From IMG/VR virus record IMGVR_UViG_3300029914_000105, positions 1 through 28,234 of that record: a stretch of DNA of 28,234 bases. One strand, 5' to 3'. The notes under the pieces were generated by a model. It was not told where the DNA came from. It did no database searches and saw only the letters and a program-made list of their open reading frames with translations. Below, in pieces: positions 6,781-11,876 of the stretch. Each line of letters opens with the position of its first letter. Position 1 is the stretch's first letter. This stretch comes from a virus. The position numbers were made by a program, and so were the translations under genes.

Positions 6781-6792
6781 GGATGGGAATAA

Positions 6793-6945
6793 GTGAAGAA
6801 AGAAAAAACCCCTAACCCAACGCAGTATCGGATTAGGACTGGCATACGAATTGAAATAGATGCATTGAAAGAAAAGAAGCGTGTCAAACTGGCGCATCAA
6901 AACGCATATCGGGCAGCGATCGGTCTGCCGTTAAAACCGGAGTAG
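6793..6945 (+). CDS. First early gene: 50-aa basic protein
   Basis: A short Lys/Arg-rich protein starting KKEKTPNPTQYRIRTGIRIEI after a GTG start (6793-6795), with AGGATGGG about seven bases upstream. Not recognised. It has a basic N-terminus, a short beta-like stretch (RIRTGIRIEID) and a helical KEKKRVKLAHQNAYRAAIGL segment. As the first gene behind the early promoter and hairpin leader it is a candidate for a host-takeover or regulatory protein, but that is inference from position only. The stop lies five bases before the next start codon. Confidence 0.55.
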   Translation: MKKEKTPNPTQYRIRTGIRIEIDALKEKKRVKLAHQNAYRAAIGLPLKPE

Positions 6946-6950
6946 GGCAA

Positions 6951-7124
6951 ATGCAAGTTGGGATATTTAGTCTTCACATGAGCGAGAAAACAGCGCAGCG
7001 TATTATAGTGCGTCTGCCAATGAACCCAACGTCAAACGACATTCAGCATGTATGGTGCCAGATTATCGCTGAAGATGAAAAAGCAAAGGCTGAAGCGCTT
7101 GCGCAACAATCTATCACAAAATAA
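6951..7124 (+). CDS. Small early protein, 57 aa
   Basis: Starts MQVGIFSLHMSEKTAQRIIVRLPMNP and ends in an Ala/Lys/Glu-rich helix (EDEKAKAEALAQQSITK). Not recognised. The ribosome binding site GGAG overlaps the end of the previous gene, ten bases before the ATG, so the two are probably co-translated. A second Met at codon 10 (MSEKTAQR) is possible but lacks its own ribosome binding site. The shape, a beta-rich N-terminal half and a charged C-terminal helix, would suit a small binding protein or enzyme inhibitor. No stronger statement is supported. Confidence 0.55.
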   Translation: MQVGIFSLHMSEKTAQRIIVRLPMNPTSNDIQHVWCQIIAEDEKAKAEALAQQSITK

Positions 7125-7206
7125 ATTCTGAAACCTCTTGCGCCCGTCCGCGTTTCGTGCTTAGTAGCGTCACCATTTCGAATTAAACCCCACGGAGGGA
7201 AAACGA

Positions 7207-7449
7207 ATGACCATTGATTATCCCAATATCCGCAAGGCAATCCATTGCCCAGTTTGCAAGCTTGATAAGCCCGCCGGCAATATTGTTTGCTGGGCTTGTT
7301 ATGGCCGCTATCTTTTCCGCTTTGGCATTCCCAAGGCAATCACAATCAAGCTGGATTTTGTGGAGGATGTTCTGTCAATCACGCGTGAATGTGCCAATGC
7401 GCGCGGTTACCTTGCCGCCCGCCCGGCTTTGCGCATTGTGAAGTCCTAA
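7207..7449 (+). CDS. Small zinc-ribbon-like protein
   Basis: An 80-aa protein with CPVC near residues 14-17 and CWAC near 28-31, a paired Cys-x-x-Cys arrangement that probably binds one zinc ion. The rest has no recognised domain; the C-terminal half is mixed helix/strand with ITRECANARGYLAARP. The start ATG follows CGGAGGGAAAACGA, a strong ribosome binding site. Its stop overlaps the next start as TAATG, so the downstream gene is coupled. Small zinc-ribbon proteins are common among phage early genes, where they can bind host polymerase or nucleic acids; whether that applies here is unknown. Confidence 0.7.
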   Translation: MTIDYPNIRKAIHCPVCKLDKPAGNIVCWACYGRYLFRFGIPKAITIKLDFVEDVLSITRECANARGYLAARPALRIVKS

Positions 7450-7655
7450 TGAGATACGAAGCAATCCACTTGCGCGGCCACCGTTATGCAGTTCGCCCGG
7501 TTGGCGCCCTTGGCACATGCGGATGGGTTTTGGGCCAAGCATGGACCGTCGCCCATATCAATGCGCGCAGTTCGGCCGAAGCCCTGCTAAAATTCCATTG
7601 TTCGCATTCTGGAAAACCCGCGATAGTGGAGGTCCGCGCCAATGACGCTGTTTGA
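7449..7655 (+). CDS. Hypothetical 68-aa early protein
   Basis: Starts MRYEAIHLRGHRYAVRPVGALG at an ATG overlapping the upstream stop (TAATG). An upstream in-frame start would run 20 codons through the previous gene and is unlikely. The pattern, alternating strands (YEAIHL, RYAVRPV, GWVLGQAW) followed by a helix (ARSSAEALLKFHCSH) and a last strand (PAIVEVRA), suggests a small alpha/beta fold. No family is recognised. Its end overlaps the next gene by 14 bases, consistent with the tightly packed early operon. Confidence 0.65.
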   Translation: MRYEAIHLRGHRYAVRPVGALGTCGWVLGQAWTVAHINARSSAEALLKFHCSHSGKPAIVEVRANDAV

Positions 7656-8052
7656 CCTTAGAACCATGGCGCAATGCGTTCATGCCTTGGCCCCCAATTA
7701 TACCGCGCGCAGTATTGCGCCCAGTACTTTTCCTGAGATAATGGAAGCCCCGGGCATTGTCTGGGACGGCGCCAGCGACGCGACCATATGGGGTGACGCT
7801 CACACTAATCACGCGTTCCGGGCATGGCATGACGCTTGTCACATTGCCGGACAATTCGATTTTACCTTGGCAGGGGAAATTGCGACGTGCGAAGCTCAAA
7901 AGAAAACCCTGTTACGTTTTGCGCCAAGGGCGCCGGCATGGGCTTTGCGGTTATTAGACGCTGAAATAACGGGTCAAGCTTTGCACTATGCGCAGCATGG
8001 CGCCTTTCCGTTGGATCAACGTCGCTTCGTTCTCGAAAGGCTGGCGCCATGA
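7642..8052 (+). CDS. Conserved-looking phage protein with HDxxH motif
   Basis: A 136-aa protein with a distinctive run of polar, possibly metal-binding residues: WHDACHIAGQFDFTLAGE around residues 62-79, then ITGQALHY and FPLDQRRFVLERL near the end. Motifs of this shape (HDxxHI, DFTxxGE, GQxxHY, FPxDQ) recur in short phage proteins of unknown function as I recall them, but I cannot name the family. The His/Asp/Glu pattern hints at a metal site or an enzyme of all-helical fold. It starts inside the end of the previous gene and its TGA overlaps the ATG of the 29-aa membrane peptide (ATGA). Confidence 0.65.
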   Translation: MTLFDLRTMAQCVHALAPNYTARSIAPSTFPEIMEAPGIVWDGASDATIWGDAHTNHAFRAWHDACHIAGQFDFTLAGEIATCEAQKKTLLRFAPRAPAWALRLLDAEITGQALHYAQHGAFPLDQRRFVLERLAP

Positions 8053-8138
8053 CCCTGTTTGAAATTTGCCTTTGCTTTTGGGGCGGCGTCGCCTTTGGCA
8101 TACTTGCTGCAACGGACCACCTATGGAAAAGACAATGA
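8049..8138 (+). CDS. 29-aa single-pass membrane peptide
   Basis: Reads MTLFEICLCFWGGVAFG and continues ILAATDHLWKRQ, a hydrophobic segment of about 18 residues with a charged C-terminus, so it would insert once in the inner membrane. Its ATG overlaps the upstream stop and its TGA overlaps the next ATG, both as ATGA. That makes it part of a chain of coupled genes and argues that it is translated despite its size. Function unknown; tiny early membrane proteins in phages can inhibit host functions or block superinfection, but nothing here tests that. Confidence 0.5.
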   Translation: MTLFEICLCFWGGVAFGILAATDHLWKRQ

Positions 8139-8287
8139 AAACGGCAAACTGGGCTGTTCGCTGGAGGGCGGCAAAATTCCTAGGTGACTATCTCCCCGCT
8201 GATTTTCTGGCCTTGGCATGGCGCATTGCCGCGACGCGCGAGGCGGTAGGTCACGACAAATTAAACCTAGGCCACTTAAGACCGTGA
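8135..8287 (+). CDS. Small basic early protein, 50 aa
   Basis: Starts MKTANWAVRWRAAKFLGDY at an ATG overlapping the upstream TGA, with GGAAAAG just before it. An alternative in-frame ATG at 8123 (MEKTMKTAN) gives 54 residues. The sequence is Trp/Arg/Ala-rich and mostly helical (ADFLALAWRIAATREAVGH), which may indicate an amphipathic, membrane-near or nucleic-acid-binding helix. Not recognised. After it, 42 bases without a gene precede the next ATG. Confidence 0.55.
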   Translation: MKTANWAVRWRAAKFLGDYLPADFLALAWRIAATREAVGHDKLNLGHLRP

Positions 8288-8329
8288 TTGCCGGAAGCAA
8301 TCGAATAAGACTAGAACGGGAATAGGACT

Positions 8330-8737
8330 ATGAGAAAAGACATTCACCAAGCGGCGCCATTGCCCCAGATCATGGCCACGATTTACTTCGGGGCGAATAT
8401 TCCCGGGGGGCGTAAAGCTCAAGGGCTCTTAGACGCGGTAACGGATAACGAGTTTGCGCGTTTCATCCGGGACAGTATCACCCCGCGTTTTCCCGGCTTC
8501 ACGCTTGCCAAGCTGGGGGGCTACTGGAAAGGGGAACCCGAAACAGTCCGCGTTGTGACCATCCTTGCTGAAGACGACAAGTCATTCCGCACAAATATTC
8601 GCATCATGGCGGAACACTATAAGTCAGACTTTGATCAAGAAGCAGTGGCCTACTCCTTTGCGCCGGTCGAGTTTACGCTTAATTGCTGGCCATATGGGCC
8701 GATAGGCGCCTATCACAAAGCAGGCCTTGGATATTGA
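8330..8737 (+). CDS. DUF3574-like early protein
   Basis: A 135-aa protein containing a FGANIPGG strand-turn, then FARFIRDSITPRFPGFTLAKLGGYWKG and a TVRVVTILAEDD strand. A Gly-rich start followed by F-x-x-x-I-TPRFP-G-F/L-T and a G-x-W turn resembles the pattern I recall for DUF3574, a small ferredoxin-like-fold family without a known function. The match is from memory and may be fortuitous. The start ATG follows an AGGA-containing leader (AATAGGACT). It stands alone between short gaps within the early operon. Confidence 0.6.
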   Translation: MRKDIHQAAPLPQIMATIYFGANIPGGRKAQGLLDAVTDNEFARFIRDSITPRFPGFTLAKLGGYWKGEPETVRVVTILAEDDKSFRTNIRIMAEHYKSDFDQEAVAYSFAPVEFTLNCWPYGPIGAYHKAGLGY

Positions 8738-8804
8738 CAGTTTGAGGGGCTTGCGCTATGCAGGCCCCTGATACGGGCAATACCGTCCGAAAAGGAAAAA
8801 TACC

Positions 8805-8978
8805 ATGCTGAGTTATAAGACCCCCGAGACTATCAAAGCGGACAATGCGCGCGCCGCTCAGATAATGAGTGACCAGGGCTATGATGTCCCGCACGGCGTC
8901 GCAACGGCGGCACGGACACTCAAGAAGCCCACGGAAACCATCCCGCAATTTCTGGCGCGTATCGGATACACTCGCTAA
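8805..8978 (+). CDS. Small early protein, 57 aa
   Basis: Starts MLSYKTPETIKADNARAAQIM after AAAAGGAAAAATACC, a good ribosome binding site. Helical N-terminal half, then YDVPHGVATAARTLKKPTETIPQFLARIGYTR. Lys/Arg/Thr-rich with no Cys. Not recognised. It is separated from both neighbours by 36-67 bases and each has its own ribosome binding site, so it is translated independently within the same transcript. Confidence 0.6.
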   Translation: MLSYKTPETIKADNARAAQIMSDQGYDVPHGVATAARTLKKPTETIPQFLARIGYTR

Positions 8979-9014
8979 TCAGTTTCAACGCTAAACCCCT
9001 TGGAGGGATAAGAC

Positions 9015-9203
9015 ATGACGCGCAAAGACTTCGAACTAATAGCCCGCACAATCCTAGACTTGCCAGTGATGACGCAGGAGGAAATAAACCCATCTCGCCG
9101 GATTGCAGTGGCGCGTGAGTTTGCCCATGCCCTACGTCGCACCAATGACCGCTTTGACGAGGAGCGCTTCCTAAAAGCGTGTGGGGTGGTCACCCATGTA
9201 TAG
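9015..9203 (+). CDS. Small RKDFEL-family early protein, copy 1
   Basis: A 62-aa protein beginning MTRKDFELIARTILDL and ending RFDEERFLKACGVVTHV. The gene at 10193-10366 encodes a clear relative (MNRKDFELVARAV at the start, FDPVKFLSQCGV at the end), so this is a paralogous pair within one operon. Short helical proteins with an N-terminal RKDFELIA and a C-terminal F-L-x-x-CG recur in phage genomes as I recall, without known function. The ribosome binding site TTGGAGGGATAAGAC is strong. Its end overlaps the start of the HhH-domain gene. Confidence 0.7.
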   Translation: MTRKDFELIARTILDLPVMTQEEINPSRRIAVAREFAHALRRTNDRFDEERFLKACGVVTHV

Positions 9204-9801
9204 AAAACATTGCCTTGGTTCCATTGCGCTGGCCATGCGCGCGGATATGACCATATTTAGACGCGGGGTTATGTTTGCTGTTTGCAGCATTCGCCAAGCA
9301 ACTATTAATGTGCCAGATCAATTGGGCGCCTTGTTTGAACCAACGGAGGACAATCACGAAAATCCTTTGTTCGGACACAAGTTCGGCGCCTGGGAATATA
9401 TCAACGACGACGCGAAATGCGTGGCAATCTGGCGCGAGCTGACACTGCTTCGGAACAACGTGCATGGTTGCCAAAAGGCAATCATGGAACTGTTGCGCAT
9501 CCCGGGCCTTGGAATTGTCAAAGCTGCATTCGTGGCGCAATTAATGGGCTTCAATGTCGCGTGCTTAGACGCGCGCAATATCAAACGCGAGGGGCGCAAC
9601 CCGCGCGCATATCGCACCGACGGAAAGTCGCCTGAAGCCTTGGCCCCAAAGGTTCGGGCTTACGTCTTAGAGACTTTCGGCCGCGCGGAGGAATATTGGG
9701 ACGCATGGTGCAAAGACGTGGCGCAAGCTTACCATCTTGAGCCCGAGGCGGTTTCGGCCTTGCACCTTTCAATAATCCCATCTAATTATGTTCCGTTCTA
9801 A
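9196..9801 (+). CDS. HhH-containing DNA glycosylase-like protein
   Basis: A 201-aa protein with a helix-hairpin-helix near residues 102-120 (IPGLGIVKAAFVAQLMGFN) followed by CLDARN, so that Asp125 sits where HhH-GPD base-excision glycosylases keep their catalytic Asp. The catalytic Lys of the endonuclease III type (GxGRKTA) is not aligned; a Lys lies one position later. It may thus be a monofunctional glycosylase, an HhH DNA-binding protein or a divergent enzyme. The C-terminal helices (LAPKVRAYVLETFG..EEYWDAWCKDVA) fit the same fold. I start it at ATG 9196, which overlaps the previous stop; an earlier in-frame GTG exists at 9181. Phage glycosylases may act on damaged, host or modified DNA. 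Confidence 0.6.
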   Translation: MYRKHCLGSIALAMRADMTIFRRGVMFAVCSIRQATINVPDQLGALFEPTEDNHENPLFGHKFGAWEYINDDAKCVAIWRELTLLRNNVHGCQKAIMELLRIPGLGIVKAAFVAQLMGFNVACLDARNIKREGRNPRAYRTDGKSPEALAPKVRAYVLETFGRAEEYWDAWCKDVAQAYHLEPEAVSALHLSIIPSNYVPF

Positions 9802-9815
9802 CCAAAGGAAAACCG

Positions 9816-10196
9816 ATGACCATCCGTAAAATTTCGTTGCTACTCCCGACGCATATCAAACCGCAACATTTCGGCCAGACCCCGCTCGCCTATTCGCACA
9901 AGGTCATCTCTAAGTTTGAGACTGCGCTAAAGGCATTGTCGCCGGCGCTAGTCCGGCACCAGCACATTCAAGAGCGGACAGAAGACCCCCAGACCGGCGC
10001 CCAATGGGAACAGCGGGTCCAGTATGACGTATGGGTCAACATGGGCGGCGAAGACCTTGCGCCCTTGGTGCAGCTTGTCCTGTCATCGCTGGACATCAAA
10101 AGCTTCACGGCCTTTTTAGGCGACGACTATCAGCGCATGACGCTCGACGCTTGTGAGGAAATTGTTGCGGGTCTTCACGTCTGGTGCGAAGAATGA
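9816..10196 (+). CDS. Hypothetical 126-aa early protein
   Basis: Starts MTIRKISLLLPTHIKPQHF after AAAGGAAAACCG. It reads as a compact alpha/beta protein: an N-terminal strand (KISLLLP), a long helix around VISKFETALKALSPALVRHQ, two strands with EQRVQYDVWVNMGGEDLAP, and a C-terminal acidic helix ending HVWCEE. No Cys-based metal site or catalytic triad stands out, and no family is recognised. Its TGA overlaps the next ATG, linking it to the second RKDFEL-family gene. Confidence 0.65.
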   Translation: MTIRKISLLLPTHIKPQHFGQTPLAYSHKVISKFETALKALSPALVRHQHIQERTEDPQTGAQWEQRVQYDVWVNMGGEDLAPLVQLVLSSLDIKSFTAFLGDDYQRMTLDACEEIVAGLHVWCEE

Positions 10197-10366
10197 ACCG
10201 GAAAGATTTTGAGCTAGTCGCGCGGGCCGTCAAGTCCATGCGCTTCCTTGAACCGCTGCAACGTGCCAACGTGGCGCACGCGATTGCGTCCGACATTGAG
10301 CGCGCGGAAAATTGTAGCGGGTTTGACCCGGTTAAATTCCTCTCCCAATGCGGGGTGAAAACGTGA
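10193..10366 (+). CDS. Small RKDFEL-family early protein, copy 2
   Basis: A 57-aa protein beginning MNRKDFELVARAV and ending in FDPVKFLSQCGVKT, paralogous to the gene at 9015-9203. Both keep the basic RKDFEL opening, a helical centre rich in Ala/Arg and a Phe-Leu-x-x-Cys-Gly-Val end. Copy 2 is shorter in the middle. ATG 10193 overlaps the previous stop as ATGA; an in-frame upstream start three codons earlier is less likely. Its own TGA overlaps a GTG start of the next gene. Confidence 0.7.
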   Translation: MNRKDFELVARAVKSMRFLEPLQRANVAHAIASDIERAENCSGFDPVKFLSQCGVKT

Positions 10367-10653
10367 GCGTCGCGCCAGAAACTTATGACCTGATCGAGAA
10401 GGCCACGCGGGGTTACCTAGCGGGCCTTGCGCGCGGTGTTCAAATCAGCACAGCGCAGCTTGTGGATGCGCTGTATGACAGCGATATGGAACGAGAGGTC
10501 GCCTTCCGGGCGATCAAAGCCTTGGCCTATGGCCGCCTGGCCGACTGCTGGAGTGCAGGGCCCCCAGTCATGCGATATGGTAAGGAAGTGCGGCCAAAGC
10601 TCTGGCACTCTCCGGTAGTTAAGACGTGTAAGCATTGTGGGGGCGAATTGTGA
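10363..10653 (+). CDS. Early protein with C-terminal CxxCGG zinc knuckle
   Basis: A 96-aa protein from GTG 10363, which overlaps the preceding TGA and has GGGGTGAAAAC just upstream. The alternative ATG at 10348 has no ribosome binding site. The N-terminal part resembles a winged-helix-like unit (TAQLVDALYDSD, then a helix of Ala/Lys residues ending KALAYGRLADC, then RPKLWHSP). The C-terminus, KTCKHCGGEL, is a short Cys-x-x-Cys-Gly-Gly knuckle shared with the 212-aa gene two positions downstream. A DNA- or RNA-binding role is plausible from these features, but unproven. Confidence 0.65.
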   Translation: MSVAPETYDLIEKATRGYLAGLARGVQISTAQLVDALYDSDMEREVAFRAIKALAYGRLADCWSAGPPVMRYGKEVRPKLWHSPVVKTCKHCGGEL

Positions 10654-10820
10654 GAGACGGCAGCACGGAAGCAGCGGTCCGCGAGGATTGCACCAAGGTC
10701 TATGGGGGCGTCTTCGGGCCCTGCCAATACCCGCGTTGCGCTTGCGACCACGCTATCGTTCGCCAGTATGACATGCAGGAAAAGATCAGGGACAAGGCAT
10801 CGAGAGGGGACTATGACTGA
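10650..10820 (+). CDS. Small Cys-rich early protein, 56 aa
   Basis: Begins at GTG 10650, overlapping the previous stop. An in-frame TTG at 10635 would add five residues. The protein holds four Cys, as DC-TK, GPCQYPRC and CACDH, so it may bind zinc. Acidic and basic residues alternate toward the C-terminus (QEKIRDKASRGDYD). Its TGA overlaps the next ATG. Not recognised, and too short for a confident domain call. Confidence 0.5.
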   Translation: MRDGSTEAAVREDCTKVYGGVFGPCQYPRCACDHAIVRQYDMQEKIRDKASRGDYD

Positions 10821-11458
10821 TGAAACGCACTCATGAAGTGGCCGCTTCCTTCGGTTTTTCGCCCGCTGCATGGCTTGCTATATCAAAGCAAGAACGCGCT
10901 AAAATGTATCAGCGCCAGTATAGGCCTCGCCGTCATAAACCTTATACTCGTGAAGAAGCCCTTGAAAGAAGACGTGCCACATATGAAAAGGTGAACCTTG
11001 CGCGGCGTGGAACTTATGACAAAAACGACCCTAAAATGAAAGCGAAAGTGGTGAGACAAAAAGAAACGTATCGTCAAAAACAGCTATTAAATGCGGCTGC
11101 TAATGATGCCGCGCTAGATGCAGCTATAGAAAATGCGGAGAAGAAAAAGCAACTAAAAATTCTCATGAAGGCTGATCCCGGTTTAAGAAAACAGATTTTA
11201 AAAGAGCGAGCGAGAGAGCGGAAGCGCGCCTTTCTCAAGACCGCGAAAGGCCGGGCGCAGCACCAAGCCAGGAAGAAAAAAAGGATCAAAGCAATTTTAG
11301 CGGACCCCGTTAAAGGCACCATTTATCGAGCAGCACGAGCCGCTAACAAAAGGGCAAGAACGGCACTTTTAAAACAGTGTCCGCATTGCGGTGGAGAAGT
11401 CACAGTAGACAGTTGGAAAAGGAAAATTGAACATGATAGACTACAAAACAGTCGCTAA
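10820..11458 (+). CDS. Lysine/arginine-rich early protein with zinc knuckle
   Basis: A 212-aa, very basic, largely helical protein. The N-terminus is MKRTHEVAASFGFSPAAW, followed by Arg/Lys/Tyr repeats (ERRRATYEK, ARRGTYDK, RQKETYRQK), a helical Ala/Lys region and dense KKK/RKR patches. Its end, CPHCGGEVTVDSW, matches the knuckle of the gene at 10363. The composition suggests nucleic acid binding. The DNA here is visibly more AT-rich than the neighbouring replication genes and uses AAA/AAT/TTA codons more often, which points to separate ancestry. HNH or intron endonuclease families were considered, but no HNH catalytic motif is visible. Confidence 0.6.
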   Translation: MKRTHEVAASFGFSPAAWLAISKQERAKMYQRQYRPRRHKPYTREEALERRRATYEKVNLARRGTYDKNDPKMKAKVVRQKETYRQKQLLNAAANDAALDAAIENAEKKKQLKILMKADPGLRKQILKERARERKRAFLKTAKGRAQHQARKKKRIKAILADPVKGTIYRAARAANKRARTALLKQCPHCGGEVTVDSWKRKIEHDRLQNSR

Positions 11459-11876
11459 AAAGTATCTTCGAGAAGAACCTAATAATCCCATTGCTGCTGC
11501 CAAACTAATGGCTACGGAAGCCAAAGGTGAGCTACGGGACCATCTTGTTATTTTGGGGGCTCAACAAGTCATCCGAAATTATTTAACAAGCGGGCGGAAT
11601 AGTTCTTCAAATCCAGTTCTACCTCATGAGGCTGCTCGTGCCGTGCGTGCGCGCTGGATGGACGAATATCGTTTATTTGATGGGACTGTCCCGCTTGCCA
11701 AGGCAACGGATAAAGACCTAGCCGACAGCGCCCGCAAACATGACGCGCAAGCGGCGGGCCATAATCGCACTGCCGCCTTCGAGCGCGCAGTTGCAGAACG
11801 CCTTGTTAAAACTGGCAAGACAGTGGAACAGGTTTTTTCAGACGAAACCTTGAAGAAGCTCAAGGCCGAACTTTAA
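11433..11876 (+). CDS. Last early-operon gene, 147-aa helical protein
   Basis: Starts MIDYKTVAKKYLREEPNNP at ATG 11433, eleven bases after AAGGAAAA. A TTG two codons upstream is possible. The start overlaps the end of the basic 212-aa gene. The protein is helical and charged, with GELRDHLVILGAQQVIRNYL in the first half, then RAVRARWMDEYRLFDG and a C-terminal EQVFSDETLKKLKAEL. Not recognised. It ends 21 bases before a strong plus-strand terminator and overlaps the 3' end of the convergent primase gene by 17 bases, so it closes the early transcript. Confidence 0.65.
   Translation: MIDYKTVAKKYLREEPNNPIAAAKLMATEAKGELRDHLVILGAQQVIRNYLTSGRNSSSNPVLPHEAARAVRARWMDEYRLFDGTVPLAKATDKDLADSARKHDAQAAGHNRTAAFERAVAERLVKTGKTVEQVFSDETLKKLKAEL

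Noticed and set aside
11848-11865. Minus-strand terminator for the primase gene (CCTTGA-N6-TCAAGG plus TTT)
   Set aside because: Stem of six mostly weak pairs overlapping the primase stop region and only three T residues; too weak to call.
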